Part shown: piece after piece, positions 46,311 to 59,143 of the stretch
How positions within the stretch are numbered: the first letter of the stretch is position 1
Layout of the letters: each line of letters begins with the position of its first letter
NCBI RefSeq assembly: GCF_029478665.1
Contig: NZ_JARPQB010000009.1
Location: 34,317-98,316 of the forward strand
DNA length: 64,000 nucleotides
Reading direction: 5' to 3'
From: Pseudomonas entomophila
Lineage (GTDB): Bacteria; Pseudomonadota; Gammaproteobacteria; Pseudomonadales; Pseudomonadaceae
The notes under the pieces: generated by a model
What the model saw: only the letters and a program-made list of their open reading frames with translations
What the model was told of the DNA's origin: nothing
Database searches by the model: none
Position numbers and translations under genes: made by a program

Positions 46311-47363
46311 TCAGTACCGCCGCGCGCTGCCGCCCCTCGGTGCAAAACCACGAAGGAGTGCAAGCAACACCCCAAGCGCAGCACCAACAACCACCCCCAT
46401 GAGAAGAATAATCAACTTCCTGGGCTTTACGGGCCTGTCCGGGGACTCGATAGCCCCATCCTGCCGATAGACCTGCACACTTCCAACATTAATCTGCAAA
46501 TTTCGATAAAACGCCACAGCCTCTTGACGCTGACGCAAATCACGTACGAAGGGGTCATCCGAAGTACGCTTGCGCAAGTTTTCTATTTCAGCCTCAAGCG
46601 CCTTGGTCCCGCGCATATACACCAGCGAACCATCCATGCCCGCCGACACCTCCCCGGACAAGCCATTCGAGATGATTGGCGGCCTCTCCAGACCAATCGA
46701 CTGCGCAACCCGCAACGCCTCCGACAACTGGATGATCTGGTCTTCACGTTGCTTGCGCGCACTTTCGCGAGCCGCTGTAATTTCCTGCTCGAGATTGTTC
46801 GCCTTCACCATGGCGTCAGACCTTATGTCCTGCACGATCTCGTCCTTACCGCGCCGCCCAGCCAATTCGACATACTTCACGACCCAATCCGCAGCACGCC
46901 GAGGGTCCGGCAAGTCTGCCTTAACGTAGTAGCGCCCCGGGCTGTCCTTGGAAACCAGACCCAGAGCCAGCGAATACTGGAAACGGCCATACAGATCATC
47001 CTGCGAACCACGGCGCTCAACCTCTGGCAGGCCAGGCAGGAACACCGTCTGGAAGAACTCACGACGCAATGACTCTGACTGCAGGTTGCGCAGATAAACA
47101 TCGTACACATCCTTGACCGAGAGCATGCTCAAGCCAGAACTTCCGCCTCGCCCATAATTGAGCTGGGCAATGTCATTCTGGGTTGGCGGCTGTACGATTA
47201 TCTTGGCCTCATAAATCGGTGTCGCTAACAACGCGTAGGCCAACGCTGCCCCCGCGAAAACCACTGTCGTCGCAACAATTAGTAACTTCTGCCTCCACAA
47301 CCTTTCAAAAATCTCGTAAAGGTCGATCTCATCACCGCTCAGGCGCTCAGGTTCATTGCGCAT
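46311..47363 (-). CDS. wzz: Wzz chain-length determinant, short form
   Basis: This 350-residue co-polymerase starts MRNEPERLSGDEIDLYEIFE, has its first helix at about residues 31-52 (LLIVATTVVFAGAALAYALL), a periplasmic domain with PIYEAKIIVQPPTQNDIAQL, and a second helix (LIILLMGVVVGAALGVLLAL) near residue 325. It is the first O-antigen gene after ihfB and lapA, the same place as wzz in P. aeruginosa. A second, longer Wzz is present at 40904-42256. Confidence 0.93.
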   Translation of the reverse strand: MRNEPERLSGDEIDLYEIFERLWRQKLLIVATTVVFAGAALAYALLATPIYEAKIIVQPPTQNDIAQLNYGRGGSSGLSMLSVKDVYDVYLRNLQSESLRREFFQTVFLPGLPEVERRGSQDDLYGRFQYSLALGLVSKDSPGRYYVKADLPDPRRAADWVVKYVELAGRRGKDEIVQDIRSDAMVKANNLEQEITAARESARKQREDQIIQLSEALRVAQSIGLERPPIISNGLSGEVSAGMDGSLVYMRGTKALEAEIENLRKRTSDDPFVRDLRQRQEAVAFYRNLQINVGSVQVYRQDGAIESPDRPVKPRKLIILLMGVVVGAALGVLLALLRGFAPRGGSARRY

Positions 47364-47969
47364 TTATTCTATTTTTCCTTGGGTCAGTCTGCTTGCTCAC
47401 ACTCAACTGGCTCCATCCAAACCACTTCCACACCAACCTTGAGCATAGCTGGCTTGCTACGATCTCAGGCCTGAGCGTCACACCCAGGCGTCAAGCGGCA
47501 TTAGAGAACATCATGACCGCTTAGTTCCACCCCAACGATCAACGGCTCAAAGCCCACCAGAAGCATATTGCGCAGATGTGACATTCAACTCATACCTTTA
47601 TTGCCGCATACCTGCCAAATCTACTCGCCAGCACATATTGTGCAGTCCCACGCCGACCGCGCCCGGGGAAAACCACTCAACACCCTGACCCTGGCGCGAT
47701 TTCCGCGCAGGCAAAAAACGCAACCCCCTGCCTCACCAGCGCCAAAGAGAGCAACGAGACCCACGCGCCCGATGAGGCGCGCCAACCAGAAAGGAGAAGA
47801 CAGCAATGATGACAGGTGCCCGCAACCGAAAAGACATCGCCAGGACGGGAAACCACAAGATATTTCTTGCACCAGGCCTTTCAGCCGCGAACACTAGAAG
47901 CGCGTGATCACCGCACTGCAACACGGACTGCGATTGGGATAAGCTCCGGAGCCAATGCAAGAGAACTTA
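47364..47969. other. 606-base leader region of the O-antigen locus
   Basis: No gene is supported on either strand. It separates lapA from the first wzz and should hold the main promoter of the O-antigen locus. I looked for a JUMPstart/ops element (GGCGGTAG) on the minus strand and found no good match. The GC content is close to 50 percent, lower than in the genes to the right. Confidence 0.5.
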
Positions 47970-48233
47970 TCAACTCTCGGGAAGTTCGACACGCCGAGCA
48001 TTGGTACGGGTCTTGCGCCTGCCGCGCATCAGGCCATAAGCACCCAGCAAGGGGCCTACCGTCAAGCCGATGAGCAACGCCGCCAGCACCAACAGCGCAA
48101 CCGGAATTGCCGGAGTCGACCATCCAAACATGACCAGCGAAACCGTCTGCTGATTTTCCAAGACAAAAAACAGCACCGCTGCCGCCAGCAGCAACACGAA
48201 CAATGCCACCAAGGCGCGCTTGAGGTTACGCAT
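47970..48233 (-). CDS. lapA: LapA-domain (DUF1049) membrane protein
   Basis: This 87-residue protein has two membrane helices (LKRALVALFVLLLAAAVLFF and IPVALLVLAALLIGLTVGPL) joined by the ENQQTVSLVMFGWS loop typical of LapA (YciS). LapA acts with LapB in the control of lipopolysaccharide synthesis in E. coli; here no lapB follows. It lies 19 bases after ihfB and probably shares its mRNA. Confidence 0.9.
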   Translation of the reverse strand: MRNLKRALVALFVLLLAAAVLFFVLENQQTVSLVMFGWSTPAIPVALLVLAALLIGLTVGPLLGAYGLMRGRRKTRTNARRVELPES

Positions 48234-48252
48234 CAGATTGATCCTTCATCGC

Positions 48253-48549
48253 TCAGAGCGGCTCATGCTCTTCTTCATTAACCCGGTCACGCAACTCTTT
48301 ACCCGGCTTGAAGTGCGGCACGTACTTGCCTTCAAGGCTGACAGACTGACCGGTCTTTGGATTGCGCCCAACTCGCGGCGCCCGGTAATGCAAGGAGAAG
48401 CTGCCAAAGCCGCGGATCTCAATGCGATCACCTGTCGCCAGGCACTGTGACATCTGCTCAAGCATAGTCTTGATAGCCAACTCCACGTCTTTTGACGAGA
48501 GCAGCCCCTGATGGGTGACAATTCGTTCGATCAGCTCCGACTTCGTCAT
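48253..48549 (-). CDS. ihfB: Integration host factor beta subunit
   Basis: This 98-residue DNA-bending protein starts [20 protein letters not shown] and has [20 protein letters not shown] and NPKTG, whose Pro intercalates into DNA. IHF pairs it with IhfA and assists sigma-54 promoters, recombination and replication. Standing between rpsA and the O-antigen locus is the usual place in pseudomonads. Confidence 0.97.
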   Translation of the reverse strand: MTKSELIERIVTHQGLLSSKDVELAIKTMLEQMSQCLATGDRIEIRGFGSFSLHYRAPRVGRNPKTGQSVSLEGKYVPHFKPGKELRDRVNEEEHEPL

Positions 48550-48861
48550 ATTTTTCCCTTCGTTATCAAGCAGCTAGATCATTGCTTAATCAGTTTGTAG
48601 CACGCCCCGGAAGATTTGAACAGGGCGGTTCTTGACTTAACAAAAAAATTCAAGAAGAGGACTACAACCTCAAGGGGATCCCTCCGTCAGCTACAAGAGA
48701 CCTCCAGCGGATTCGCATCACAACCAACAGGCCAAGGCAGTCGCTCTACAGTGCCACCTGGCGCCCCATTACCAGGCAAGCCATTCAAAGAAGAGAGCAC
48801 TACACCCGAGAGCAAAAAAAAGGGCGACCCGAGGGTCGCCCTTTTTACCGATCAACAGAAC
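48550..48861. other. Intergenic region between rpsA and ihfB
   Basis: These 312 bases contain the rpsA terminator at the right end and should contain the ihfB promoter. No further gene is supported. Confidence 0.6.
48811..48846 (-). terminator. Intrinsic terminator after rpsA
   Basis: AGGGCGACC and GGTCGCCCT (48821-48829 with 48834-48842) form a nine-base stem with a CGAG loop, extended by A-T pairs. On the minus strand a run of eight U follows. It ends 15 bases past the rpsA stop. Confidence 0.95.
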
Positions 48862-50538
48862 TCAGTTCTGCTTGGCCATTGCTTCGCGCAGCAGCGCAGC
48901 CATGGTGGTATCGGCAGCCGCTTCCGGAGCATTTTTCAGGCTCTGGATGGCTTCGCGCTCTTCAGCGTCGTCCTTCGATTTGATGGACAGGCTGATGACG
49001 CGGGACTTGCGGTCGACGCTGATGATCTTGGCTTCGATCTCTTCGCCTTCCTTCAGCACGTTACGAGCGTCTTCAACGCGGTCACGGCTGATTTCGGAAG
49101 CTTTCAGAGTAGCTTCGATGTCGTCGCCCAGGGTAACGATGGCGCCTTTGGCGTCAACTTCCTTGACGATACCTTTGACGATCGCGCCCTTGTCGTTCAG
49201 AGCAACGAAGTTGGAGAACGGATCGTCTTCCAGCTGCTTGATGCCCAGGGAGATGCGCTCACGCTCTGGATCAACCGACAGGATGACGGTTTCCAGCTCG
49301 TCGCCCTTCTTGAAGCGACGCACGGCTTCTTCGCCGGCTTCGTTCCAGGAGATGTCCGACAGGTGAACCAGACCGTCGATGCCACCGTCCAGACCAATGA
49401 AGATACCGAAGTCGGTGATCGACTTGATGGTACCGGTGATCTTGTCACCCTTGTTGAACTGGCCGGAGAAGTCTTCCCATGGGTTCGACTTGCACTGCTT
49501 GATGCCCAGGGAGATACGACGACGCTCTTCGTCGATATCCAGAACCATGACTTCCACTTCGTCGCCAACCTGAACGACTTTCGACGGGTGGATGTTCTTG
49601 TTGGTCCAGTCCATTTCGGAAACGTGCACCAGGCCTTCAACGCCTTCTTCCAGCTCAGCGAAGCAGCCGTAGTCGGTCAGGTTGGTGACGCGAGCCATGA
49701 CGCGAGTGCTTTCTGGGTAACGGGCTTTGATAGCAACCCATGGGTCTTCGCCCAGTTGCTTCAGACCCAGCGAAACGCGGTTGCGCTCGCGGTCGTACTT
49801 CAGGACCTTGACGTCGATCTCGTCACCAACGTTGACGATCTCGGACGGGTGCTTGATACGCTTCCAGGCCATGTCGGTGATGTGCAGCAGACCATCGACG
49901 CCACCCAGGTCGACGAACGCACCGTAGTCGGTGAGATTCTTGACGATACCCTTGACCTGCTGGCCTTCCTGCAGCGATTCCAGCAGAGCTTCGCGCTCGG
50001 CGCTGTTTTCGGCTTCCAGGACGCTGCGACGGGAAACGACAACGTTGTTGCGCTTCTGGTCCAGCTTGATGACCTTGAATTCCAGCTCTTTGCCTTCCAG
50101 GTGGGTGGTGTCGCGCACTGGGCGGACATCAACCAGGGAGCCCGGCAGGAACGCACGGATGCCGTTAACGTCGACAGTGAAGCCGCCCTTAACCTTACCG
50201 TTGATAACGCCCTTGACCACTTCTTCGGCAGCGAAAGCAGCTTCCAGAACAATCCAGCACTCGGCGCGCTTGGCTTTTTCACGGGACAGCTTGGTTTCGC
50301 CAAAGCCATCTTCGACCGCGTCCAGCGCAACGTGAACTTCGTCACCGACCTTGATGGTCAGTTCGCCAGCTTCGTTGTAGAACTGCTCGAGCGGGATGAC
50401 GCCCTCGGACTTCAGGCCAGCGTGTACGGTAACCCAGTCGCCGTCGATGTCGACAACGATACCGGTGATGATCGCACCCGGCTGAAGATTGAGGGTTTTC
50501 AGGCTTTCTTCAAAGAGTTCTGCAAAGCTTTCGCTCAT
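48862..50538 (-). CDS. rpsA: 30S ribosomal protein S1
   Basis: This 558-residue protein starts [19 protein letters not shown] and holds six S1 (OB-fold) domains; repeats are visible at [97 protein letters not shown] and [18 protein letters not shown]. It binds mRNA and supports initiation on leaders with weak Shine-Dalgarno sites. The 124-base leader after cmk could carry its autoregulatory site. Confidence 0.98.
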   Translation of the reverse strand: MSESFAELFEESLKTLNLQPGAIITGIVVDIDGDWVTVHAGLKSEGVIPLEQFYNEAGELTIKVGDEVHVALDAVEDGFGETKLSREKAKRAECWIVLEAAFAAEEVVKGVINGKVKGGFTVDVNGIRAFLPGSLVDVRPVRDTTHLEGKELEFKVIKLDQKRNNVVVSRRSVLEAENSAEREALLESLQEGQQVKGIVKNLTDYGAFVDLGGVDGLLHITDMAWKRIKHPSEIVNVGDEIDVKVLKYDRERNRVSLGLKQLGEDPWVAIKARYPESTRVMARVTNLTDYGCFAELEEGVEGLVHVSEMDWTNKNIHPSKVVQVGDEVEVMVLDIDEERRRISLGIKQCKSNPWEDFSGQFNKGDKITGTIKSITDFGIFIGLDGGIDGLVHLSDISWNEAGEEAVRRFKKGDELETVILSVDPERERISLGIKQLEDDPFSNFVALNDKGAIVKGIVKEVDAKGAIVTLGDDIEATLKASEISRDRVEDARNVLKEGEEIEAKIISVDRKSRVISLSIKSKDDAEEREAIQSLKNAPEAAADTTMAALLREAMAKQN

Positions 50539-50662
50539 TTTAATTCCTGTAGATTCGGGCGAAAAAGGCGCCCATAGCCACATTCCAGACAATGTGGGTT
50601 TCGTTTAAGTAAAGAAAAGCTGGCAGGACGTTGACTGGTGCCCCTGCCTGCTCTCCTCTCCA

Positions 50663-51349
50663 TCAGACGAGGTCGCGTAGCGACAGCTCACTTCTGATGC
50701 GTTGCAGCACCTGCTCGATGGACAACTCCGTGGAATCCAGCTGGATCGCATCGGCCGCTGGCTTGAGCGGGGCCACTGCGCGCTGGGTGTCGCGCTCATC
50801 GCGCGCACGGATCTCATCTAGCAGACTCGACAGACTAACATCTTCCCCCTTCCCCTTCAACTGCAAGTAGCGGCGTCGAGCACGCTCCTCCGCGCTGGCG
50901 GTGAGGAAGACTTTCAACGGTGCGTCCGGGAACACCACGGTGCCCATGTCGCGACCATCGGCGATCAGGCCAGGCGCCTCACGGAAGGCACGCTGGCGCT
51001 GCAGCAGCGCCTCCCGCACCGCCGGCAACGAGGCAACCATCGAGGCGCCCGCGCCAACCGTCTCGGTGCGGATGACATTGCTGACATCCTCGCCTTCGAG
51101 AATGATCTGCTGCAGCTTGCCCGGCTCGGCGGCAATGAATTGCACATCGAGATGAGCAGCCAGGGCCTTGAGCAGCTCTTCGTTGGTCAGGTCGACACCA
51201 TGATTGCTGGCGTTGAACGCCAGCAATCGATACAGGGCGCCGGAGTCGAGCAGCCGCCAGCCCAGCTCACGGGCCAGCAGGCCGGCCACCGTGCCCTTGC
51301 CCGAGCCGCTCGGCCCATCGATGGTGATGACCGGTGCCTGCGAACTCAC
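50663..51349 (-). CDS. cmk: Cytidylate kinase
   Basis: This 228-residue enzyme phosphorylates CMP and dCMP. It has the P-loop [18 protein letters not shown] near residue 8, [21 protein letters not shown] and [13 protein letters not shown]. The GTG at 51349 gives the family's usual N-terminus and overlaps the stop of tyrA-aroA (GTGA), so the two are translationally coupled. GAGG lies seven bases upstream. Confidence 0.96.
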   Translation of the reverse strand: MSSQAPVITIDGPSGSGKGTVAGLLARELGWRLLDSGALYRLLAFNASNHGVDLTNEELLKALAAHLDVQFIAAEPGKLQQIILEGEDVSNVIRTETVGAGASMVASLPAVREALLQRQRAFREAPGLIADGRDMGTVVFPDAPLKVFLTASAEERARRRYLQLKGKGEDVSLSSLLDEIRARDERDTQRAVAPLKPAADAIQLDSTELSIEQVLQRIRSELSLRDLV

Positions 51350-53586
51350 GACTTGCCCTCTTCGGCGACACGGATCCCGACTTCGGCACACAGCGCCAGG
51401 AAGTTAGGGAAGGAGGTGGCGACGTTGGCGCAATCGTGGATGATGATCGGCGCGCTGGCACGCAGCGATGCGACGCTAAAGGCCATGGCAATGCGGTGAT
51501 CGCCGTGGCCGTGCACCTCACCGCCACCGATCTGACCACCATCGATGATGATACCGTCCGGGGTCGGCTCACATTTCACACCCAGGGCGATCAGGCCATC
51601 AGCCATCACCTGGATGCGATCAGATTCCTTGACCCGCAGCTCTTCGGCACCACGCAATACGGTACGCCCTTCGGCACAGGCGGCGGCCACGAACAGCACA
51701 GGGAACTCGTCGATTGCCAGCGGCACCAGGTGCTCAGGGATCTCGATCCCCTTGAGCTTCGCTCCGCGCACGCGCAGATCGGCCACCGGTTCGCCACCAA
51801 CTTCACGCTGGTTTTCCAGGGTGATGTCGCCCCCCATCAGGCGCAGAATGTCTATGACACCGGTACGGGTCGGATTGATCCCGACATGCTCGAGCACCAA
51901 CTCGGAACCTTGGGCGATGGAAGCAGCCACCAGGAAGAACGCGGCGGAAGAGATATCCGCTGGTACTTCGATGCGGGTTGCGCTGAGCTTGCCACCCGCC
52001 TGCAGGGAGGCAACCGGACCATTGCTCTGGACCGAGTAACCGAAGCCGCGCAGCATGCGCTCGGTGTGGTCGCGAGTAGGCGCCGGCTCGGTGACGGTGG
52101 TGGTGCCTTCGGCATACAAGCCGGCCAGCAGCAGGCAGGACTTGACCTGGGCGCTGGCCATTGGAAGCGTGTAGTTCAGCGCCTTGAGCTTGTGGCCACC
52201 ACGAATGGTCAGTGGCGGACGGCCTTCAGGACCGGTCTCGACCACCGCGCCCATTTCACGCAGCGGATTGGCCACGCGATTCATCGGGCGCTTGGACAGC
52301 GAGGCATCGCCGGTCATGGTGGTGTCGAACGGCTGCGCCGCCAGCAGGCCGGACAGCAGGCGCATCGAGGTGCCGGAGTTACCGACGTACAACGGCCCGG
52401 GTGGCGGCTTGAGGCCATGCAGGCCAACACCATGAATGGTCACGCGCCCATGGTGCGGCCCCTCGATGACCACGCCCATGTCGCGGAAAGCCTGCAAGGT
52501 TGCCAGGGCATCCTCGCCTTCAAGGAAACCTTCCACCTCGGTGGTGCCTTCGGCCAGCGAGCCGAGCATGATCGAGCGATGCGAGATCGATTTGTCGCCC
52601 GGTACGCGAATCCGTCCGGACACGCGGCCACCAGGTTGGGCCAGGAAAATCAGGTCGTTGGCGTTCATAGCGTCCACATAGGCCCGGCGGGCCAGGATTT
52701 TACTGAAATGCTCGCGGGCAACCCGGGCGCGGGTGAACACACCCAGCAGTTGGTGCCCGTCCCCTGCATCGACCGCGTCGCGCAAGGCGTCGAGGTCGCT
52801 GCGAAATGTATCGAGGGTGCGCAGGACCGCCTCGCGGTTGGCGAGGAAGATGTCGTGCCACATGATCGGGTCGCTGCCGGCGATTCTCGTGAAATCGCGG
52901 AAGCCCCCCGCAGCGTACCGGAAGATCTCCAGGTTTTCATTGCGCTTGGCCAACGAGTCGACAAGACCGAATGCCAGCAGGTGCGGCAGGTGGCTGGTCG
53001 CGGCCAGGACTTCGTCGTGGCGCTCGACCGCCATATGCTCGACGTCGGCGTCCAGCGCGCGCCACAAATGATCGACCAGGGCCAGCGCCTGCGGGTCGGT
53101 TTCCGGCAACGGCGTGAGGATCACCTTGTGGCGGCGGAACAATGCCGCATTGGAAGCCTCCACGCCACTTTGCTCGGAACCGGCGATCGGATGCCCCGGC
53201 ACGAAGCGCGGCAGGCGCTCGGCGAAGGACTCGCGAGCAGCACGCACCACGTTGCCCTTGGCACTGCCCACGTCGGTGATCACCGCATCACCCAGGTCGA
53301 GCTGGGCCAGGCGAGCCAGGAGCTTTTCCATGGCCAGGATCGGCACTGCCAACTGGATGACATCAGCGCCGACACAGGCGGCGGCGAGGTCTTCCTCGCA
53401 GCGATCGACCACGCCCAGCACCACAGCCTGCTTGCGCGACTCGGCATCGAGATCGACACCGACCACTTCGCGGCACAGGCCGCTTTCACGCAGGCCCTTG
53501 GCGAACGAGCCGCCGATCAGGCCTAGCCCGACGACCACCAGGCGGTCGATGATGGGCGCGGAATTGTTTGTTACAGCATTAACCAC
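51346..53586 (-). CDS. aroA: Prephenate dehydrogenase - EPSP synthase fusion
   Basis: This 746-residue protein joins two enzymes of aromatic synthesis. Residues about 12-300 are Tyr[17 protein letters not shown] for NAD(P), then [11 protein letters not shown] and [15 protein letters not shown]. Residues about 315-746 are Aro[31 protein letters not shown] and [13 protein letters not shown]. The fusion is known in Pseudomonas. The start is GTG at 53586. It follows pheA, with a REP element in the 123-base gap; no hisC lies between them. Confidence 0.95.
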   Translation of the reverse strand: MVNAVTNNSAPIIDRLVVVGLGLIGGSFAKGLRESGLCREVVGVDLDAESRKQAVVLGVVDRCEEDLAAACVGADVIQLAVPILAMEKLLARLAQLDLGDAVITDVGSAKGNVVRAARESFAERLPRFVPGHPIAGSEQSGVEASNAALFRRHKVILTPLPETDPQALALVDHLWRALDADVEHMAVERHDEVLAATSHLPHLLAFGLVDSLAKRNENLEIFRYAAGGFRDFTRIAGSDPIMWHDIFLANREAVLRTLDTFRSDLDALRDAVDAGDGHQLLGVFTRARVAREHFSKILARRAYVDAMNANDLIFLAQPGGRVSGRIRVPGDKSISHRSIMLGSLAEGTTEVEGFLEGEDALATLQAFRDMGVVIEGPHHGRVTIHGVGLHGLKPPPGPLYVGNSGTSMRLLSGLLAAQPFDTTMTGDASLSKRPMNRVANPLREMGAVVETGPEGRPPLTIRGGHKLKALNYTLPMASAQVKSCLLLAGLYAEGTTTVTEPAPTRDHTERMLRGFGYSVQSNGPVASLQAGGKLSATRIEVPADISSAAFFLVAASIAQGSELVLEHVGINPTRTGVIDILRLMGGDITLENQREVGGEPVADLRVRGAKLKGIEIPEHLVPLAIDEFPVLFVAAACAEGRTVLRGAEELRVKESDRIQVMADGLIALGVKCEPTPDGIIIDGGQIGGGEVHGHGDHRIAMAFSVASLRASAPIIIHDCANVATSFPNFLALCAEVGIRVAEEGKS

Positions 53587-53651
53587 GAGCGTGAACCCTG
53601 TTCAGAAATCTAGGCAGTTCCGGGAGGCCGTTCCTACAGATACAACGCACG

Positions 53652-53697
53652 CCTGTAGGAGCGGCATTCAGCCGCGATGGGCCGCGCAGCGGCCCCA
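53652..53697. repeat. REP palindrome in pheA/tyrA-aroA gap
   Basis: CTGTAGGAGCGGCATTCAGCC is followed by GCGATGGGCCGCGCAGCGGCCC. It fills the gap where other pseudomonads carry hisC. Confidence 0.75.
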
Positions 53698-53709
53698 CCC
53701 TCCCTTGGA

Positions 53710-54804
53710 TCAAAGCACCGCCTTCGGATAGGAACCCAGCACCTTCAGCGCCACGGCTTCCTGGCTGATCTGCTCCAGAACCGCCTTGATCAACGGGTCG
53801 CGGTGGTGGCCGACGAAGTCGATGAAGAACACGTAGGTCCACTTGCCGCTGCGCGACGGACGGGTCTCGATGCGAGTGAGGTCGATGCCGTTCTCATGGA
53901 ACGGCACCAGCAGCTCATGCAGCGCACCCGGCTTGTTGCTCATGGACACGATGATCGAGGTCTTGTCGTCGCCGGTCGGCGGCACTTCCTGGCTGCCGAT
54001 CATGAGGAAGCGCGTGGAGTTGTCCGGGCGGTCCTCGATTTTCTCGGCCAGACGGGTCAGCCCATACAGGTTGGCCGCCATGTCGCCGGCGATCGCCGCC
54101 GAGTTCCACTCGCCCTTGACCCGCTTGGCCGCCTCGGCGTTGCTGGACACCGCTACACGCTCGACGTTCGGATAGTGGGCGTCCAGCCATTTGCGGCACT
54201 GGGCCAGCGACTGGGCGTGGGAGTAGATGCGGGTAATGCTGTCGGTCTTGGTGTTCTCACCCACCAGCAAGTGGTGGTGAATACGCAGCTCGACCTCGCC
54301 ACAGATCACCATGTCGTGCTCGAGGAAGCTGTCCAGCGTATGGCTGACCGCACCCTCGGTGGAGTTCTCCACCGGCACCACGCCGAAGTTGACAGCACCC
54401 GCCGCCACCTCGCGGAACACCTCGTCGATGGCCGCCATCGGGCGACTGACCACGGCATGGCCGAAGTGCTTCATGGCCGCCGCTTGCGTGAAGGTACCCT
54501 CAGGGCCGAGGTAGGCGATCTTGAGCGGCTCTTCCAGGGCCAGGCACGACGACATGATTTCGCGGAACAGCCGCGCCATCTCTTCGTTATCCAGCGGTCC
54601 CTTGTTGCGCTCCATGACGCGCTTGAGCACCGCCGCCTCGCGCTCGGGGCGGTAGAACACCGGCTTCTCGCCTTCGCCGAGAGTGGCGGTCTTGACCTTG
54701 GCCACTTCCTGGGCGCAACGGGCACGCTCGCTGATCAGCTCGAGGATCTTCTCGTCGAGGCTGTCGATGCGAACGCGCAGCGCCTTGAGCTCCTGATCGG
54801 ACAT
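53710..54804 (-). CDS. pheA: Chorismate mutase - prephenate dehydratase
   Basis: This 364-residue bifunctional P-protein leads to phenylalanine. Residues 1-90 are the AroQ mutase helices (LKALRVRIDSLDEKILELI); about 95-275 the dehydratase (IAYLGPEGTFTQAAAMKHFG, VVPVENSTEGAVSHTLDSFL, and the TRF motif in DNSTRFLMIG); about 290-364 an ACT domain (SNKPGALHELLVPFHENGID, then LTRIETRPSRSGKW) for feedback by phenylalanine. Its ATG overlaps the serC stop (TGATG). Confidence 0.97.
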   Translation of the reverse strand: MSDQELKALRVRIDSLDEKILELISERARCAQEVAKVKTATLGEGEKPVFYRPEREAAVLKRVMERNKGPLDNEEMARLFREIMSSCLALEEPLKIAYLGPEGTFTQAAAMKHFGHAVVSRPMAAIDEVFREVAAGAVNFGVVPVENSTEGAVSHTLDSFLEHDMVICGEVELRIHHHLLVGENTKTDSITRIYSHAQSLAQCRKWLDAHYPNVERVAVSSNAEAAKRVKGEWNSAAIAGDMAANLYGLTRLAEKIEDRPDNSTRFLMIGSQEVPPTGDDKTSIIVSMSNKPGALHELLVPFHENGIDLTRIETRPSRSGKWTYVFFIDFVGHHRDPLIKAVLEQISQEAVALKVLGSYPKAVL

Positions 54805-55889
54805 CAAGCGTGCTCCTTCTCGAACTCGGCCATGTAAGCAACCAGGGCCTCGACAGCCTCCAGGCCCAAGGCGTTGTAGATCGAGGCACGCATGCCGCCG
54901 ACCGAACGATGGCCCTTGAGGTTCAGCAGCCCACGGGCGTCGGCGCCGGCCAGGAAGGCTTTGTCCAGGCGCTCGTCGGCCAGGCGGAACGGCACGTTCA
55001 TCCACGAACGGGCGTTGTGGCTGATCGGGTTGGTGTAGAACTCGCTGGCGTCGATGAAGCCGTACAGGCGGTCTTTCTTCGCGCGGTTGCGCTGCTCCAT
55101 CGCCTCGACGCCACCCTGCTCCTTGAGCCACTCGAACACCAGGCCCGAGAGGTACCAGGAGTAGGTGGCCGGGGTGTTGTACATCGAGCCGTTGTCGGCC
55201 GAGACCTTGTAGTCGAGCATGGTCGGGCAGCTGCTGCGGGCGCGCCCCAGCAAGTCTTCGCGCACGATCACCACCACCAGGCCGCTGGGGCCGATGTTCT
55301 TCTGTGCGCCGGCGTAGATCAGGCCGTACTGAGAGACGTCGATCGGGCGCGAGAGGATGTCCGAGGACATATCGACCACCAGCGGTACGTCACCGGCCTC
55401 GGGCACCCAGTCGAACTGCAGGCCGCCGATGGTCTCGTTGGACGCATAGTGCAGGTAGGCGGCGTTCTTGCTCAGCTGCCATTCGTTCTGGCCCGGAATT
55501 GCCAGGTAATCGTAAGCCTTGGCGCTGGCGGCAACGTTGACATTACCGAAGCGGCGCGCTTCTTCGATGGCCTTTTTCGACCAGATACCGGTCTCGACGT
55601 AGTCGGCGATACCGTTCTCCGGCAGCAGGTTCAGCGGAATCTCGGCGAACTGCTGGCTCGCGCCACCCTGCAGGAACAACACCTTGTAGTTGGAGGGGAC
55701 GGACAGCAGGTCGCGCAGGTCCTGTTCGGCCTTTTCGGCGATGGCCACGTAGTCGTCGCTGCGATGGCTCATTTCCATCACCGACAGACCCTTGCCGCGC
55801 CAGTCCAGCATTTCGGCCTGGGCACGCTGCAGGACAGCATCGGGAAGCGCGGCCGGGCCTGCGCAGAAGTTAAAGGCTCGTTTGCTCAC
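54804..55889 (-). CDS. serC: Phosphoserine aminotransferase
   Basis: This 361-residue PLP enzyme makes phosphoserine (and serves pyridoxine synthesis). It starts at GTG 55889, MSKRAFNFCAGPAALP, the family's usual N-terminus. FLQGGASQQFAEIPLNLL and LIYAGAQKNIGPSGLVVVIV (Schiff-base Lys) are visible. It is coupled to pheA downstream. A REP doublet and the gyrA terminator lie upstream. Confidence 0.97.
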   Translation of the reverse strand: MSKRAFNFCAGPAALPDAVLQRAQAEMLDWRGKGLSVMEMSHRSDDYVAIAEKAEQDLRDLLSVPSNYKVLFLQGGASQQFAEIPLNLLPENGIADYVETGIWSKKAIEEARRFGNVNVAASAKAYDYLAIPGQNEWQLSKNAAYLHYASNETIGGLQFDWVPEAGDVPLVVDMSSDILSRPIDVSQYGLIYAGAQKNIGPSGLVVVIVREDLLGRARSSCPTMLDYKVSADNGSMYNTPATYSWYLSGLVFEWLKEQGGVEAMEQRNRAKKDRLYGFIDASEFYTNPISHNARSWMNVPFRLADERLDKAFLAGADARGLLNLKGHRSVGGMRASIYNALGLEAVEALVAYMAEFEKEHA

Positions 55890-55944
55890 ATCCACTCTCG
55901 CTCTGCCAAATAGAACAAATCGTAACTTGCGGGCTCGCCAAGCC

Positions 55945-56063
55945 TTGTAGGAGCGGCCTTGCGCCGCAAAAGGGCTGCGAAGCAGCCCCCAGATCATACT
56001 GTGCCACTGAAATTCCGGGGCCGCCATGCGGCCCTTTCGCGGCACAAGGCCGCTCCTACAAAG
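55945..56063. repeat. Paired REP palindromes (inverted)
   Basis: TTGTAGGAGCGGCCTTGCGCC faces GGCACAAGGCCGCTCCTACAA across about 70 bases. The pair is the same composite as at 2122-2242, including CGAAGCAGCCCC and GGCCGCCATGCGGCCCTTTC in the core. Confidence 0.85.
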
Positions 56064-56090
56064 GGCCGGCATTGCCTGTTCCAATCAGTC

Positions 56091-56114
56091 AAACGGGGCG
56101 ACCTTGGTCGCCCC
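56091..56114 (-). terminator. Intrinsic terminator after gyrA
   Basis: GGGGCGACC and GGTCGCCCC (56095-56103 with 56106-56114) form a strong stem 20 bases past the gyrA stop. On the minus strand only GUUUGACUG follows, so the U run is short. Confidence 0.65.
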
Positions 56115-56133
56115 GCTCGGGTTGTTGCTTCAC

Positions 56134-58896
<2,763 letters not shown>

Positions 58897-58990
58897 GAGA
58901 AGCCTGATTCCTTTTTCTGGTGAAACTTCGCCTGGTCCCTCGTAGGACGAACGAAGCTCGCCGCCGCTGCGTGAAGAGAAGCGACGACAT
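58897..58990 (-). ncRNA. gyrA leader RNA structure (gyrA RNA motif candidate)
   Basis: The untranslated leader of gyrA can fold on the minus strand into an outer CUUCG/CGAAG stem (58956-58952 with 58930-58926) and an inner GUCC/GGAC stem (58948-58945 with 58938-58935). A conserved gyrA RNA motif is known in the 5' leaders of gyrA in Pseudomonas; position fits, but I matched it by location and pairing only. An ATG-preceding AGGAAUCAGGCUUCUC gives the ribosome site. Confidence 0.5.
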
Positions 58991-59029
58991 ACGACAAATC
59001 AATGAGTTGTGCCATGGATCTGCGCAATG

Positions 59030-59053
59030 AAGGCCGCTGCAAAGAGCGGCCTT
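59030..59053 (-). terminator. Hairpin downstream of mtnA
   Basis: AAGGCCGCT and AGCGGCCTT (59030-59038 with 59045-59053) form a nine-base stem with a six-base loop between mtnA and gyrA. Only a weak U run follows, so termination may be partial. Confidence 0.45.
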
Positions 59054-59143
59054 GGAAACTGCCGGATGGTATCACAAACGCTGGACGCATGGGAGATATG
59101 GCAGGTTGCCGTGCAGCACCATCCGAATGAATTGAAAAACACC

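Noticed and set aside
45842..46402. Short frames on both strands in the GT4-wzz gap
   Set aside because: Cys-, Ser- or Gln-rich products without ribosome sites or recognisable motifs.
47621..47872. 83-codon frame on the minus strand before wzz
   Set aside because: No ribosome site, Cys-rich composition, and no domain; judged non-coding leader.
48616..50577. 653-codon open frame on the plus strand
   Set aside because: Antisense to rpsA; it mirrors the six S1 repeats as Asp/Val/Phe-rich repeats and has no domain.
51334..53526. 730-codon open frame on the plus strand
   Set aside because: Antisense to the TyrA-AroA fusion, whose motifs are unmistakable; the plus-strand product has shadow composition.
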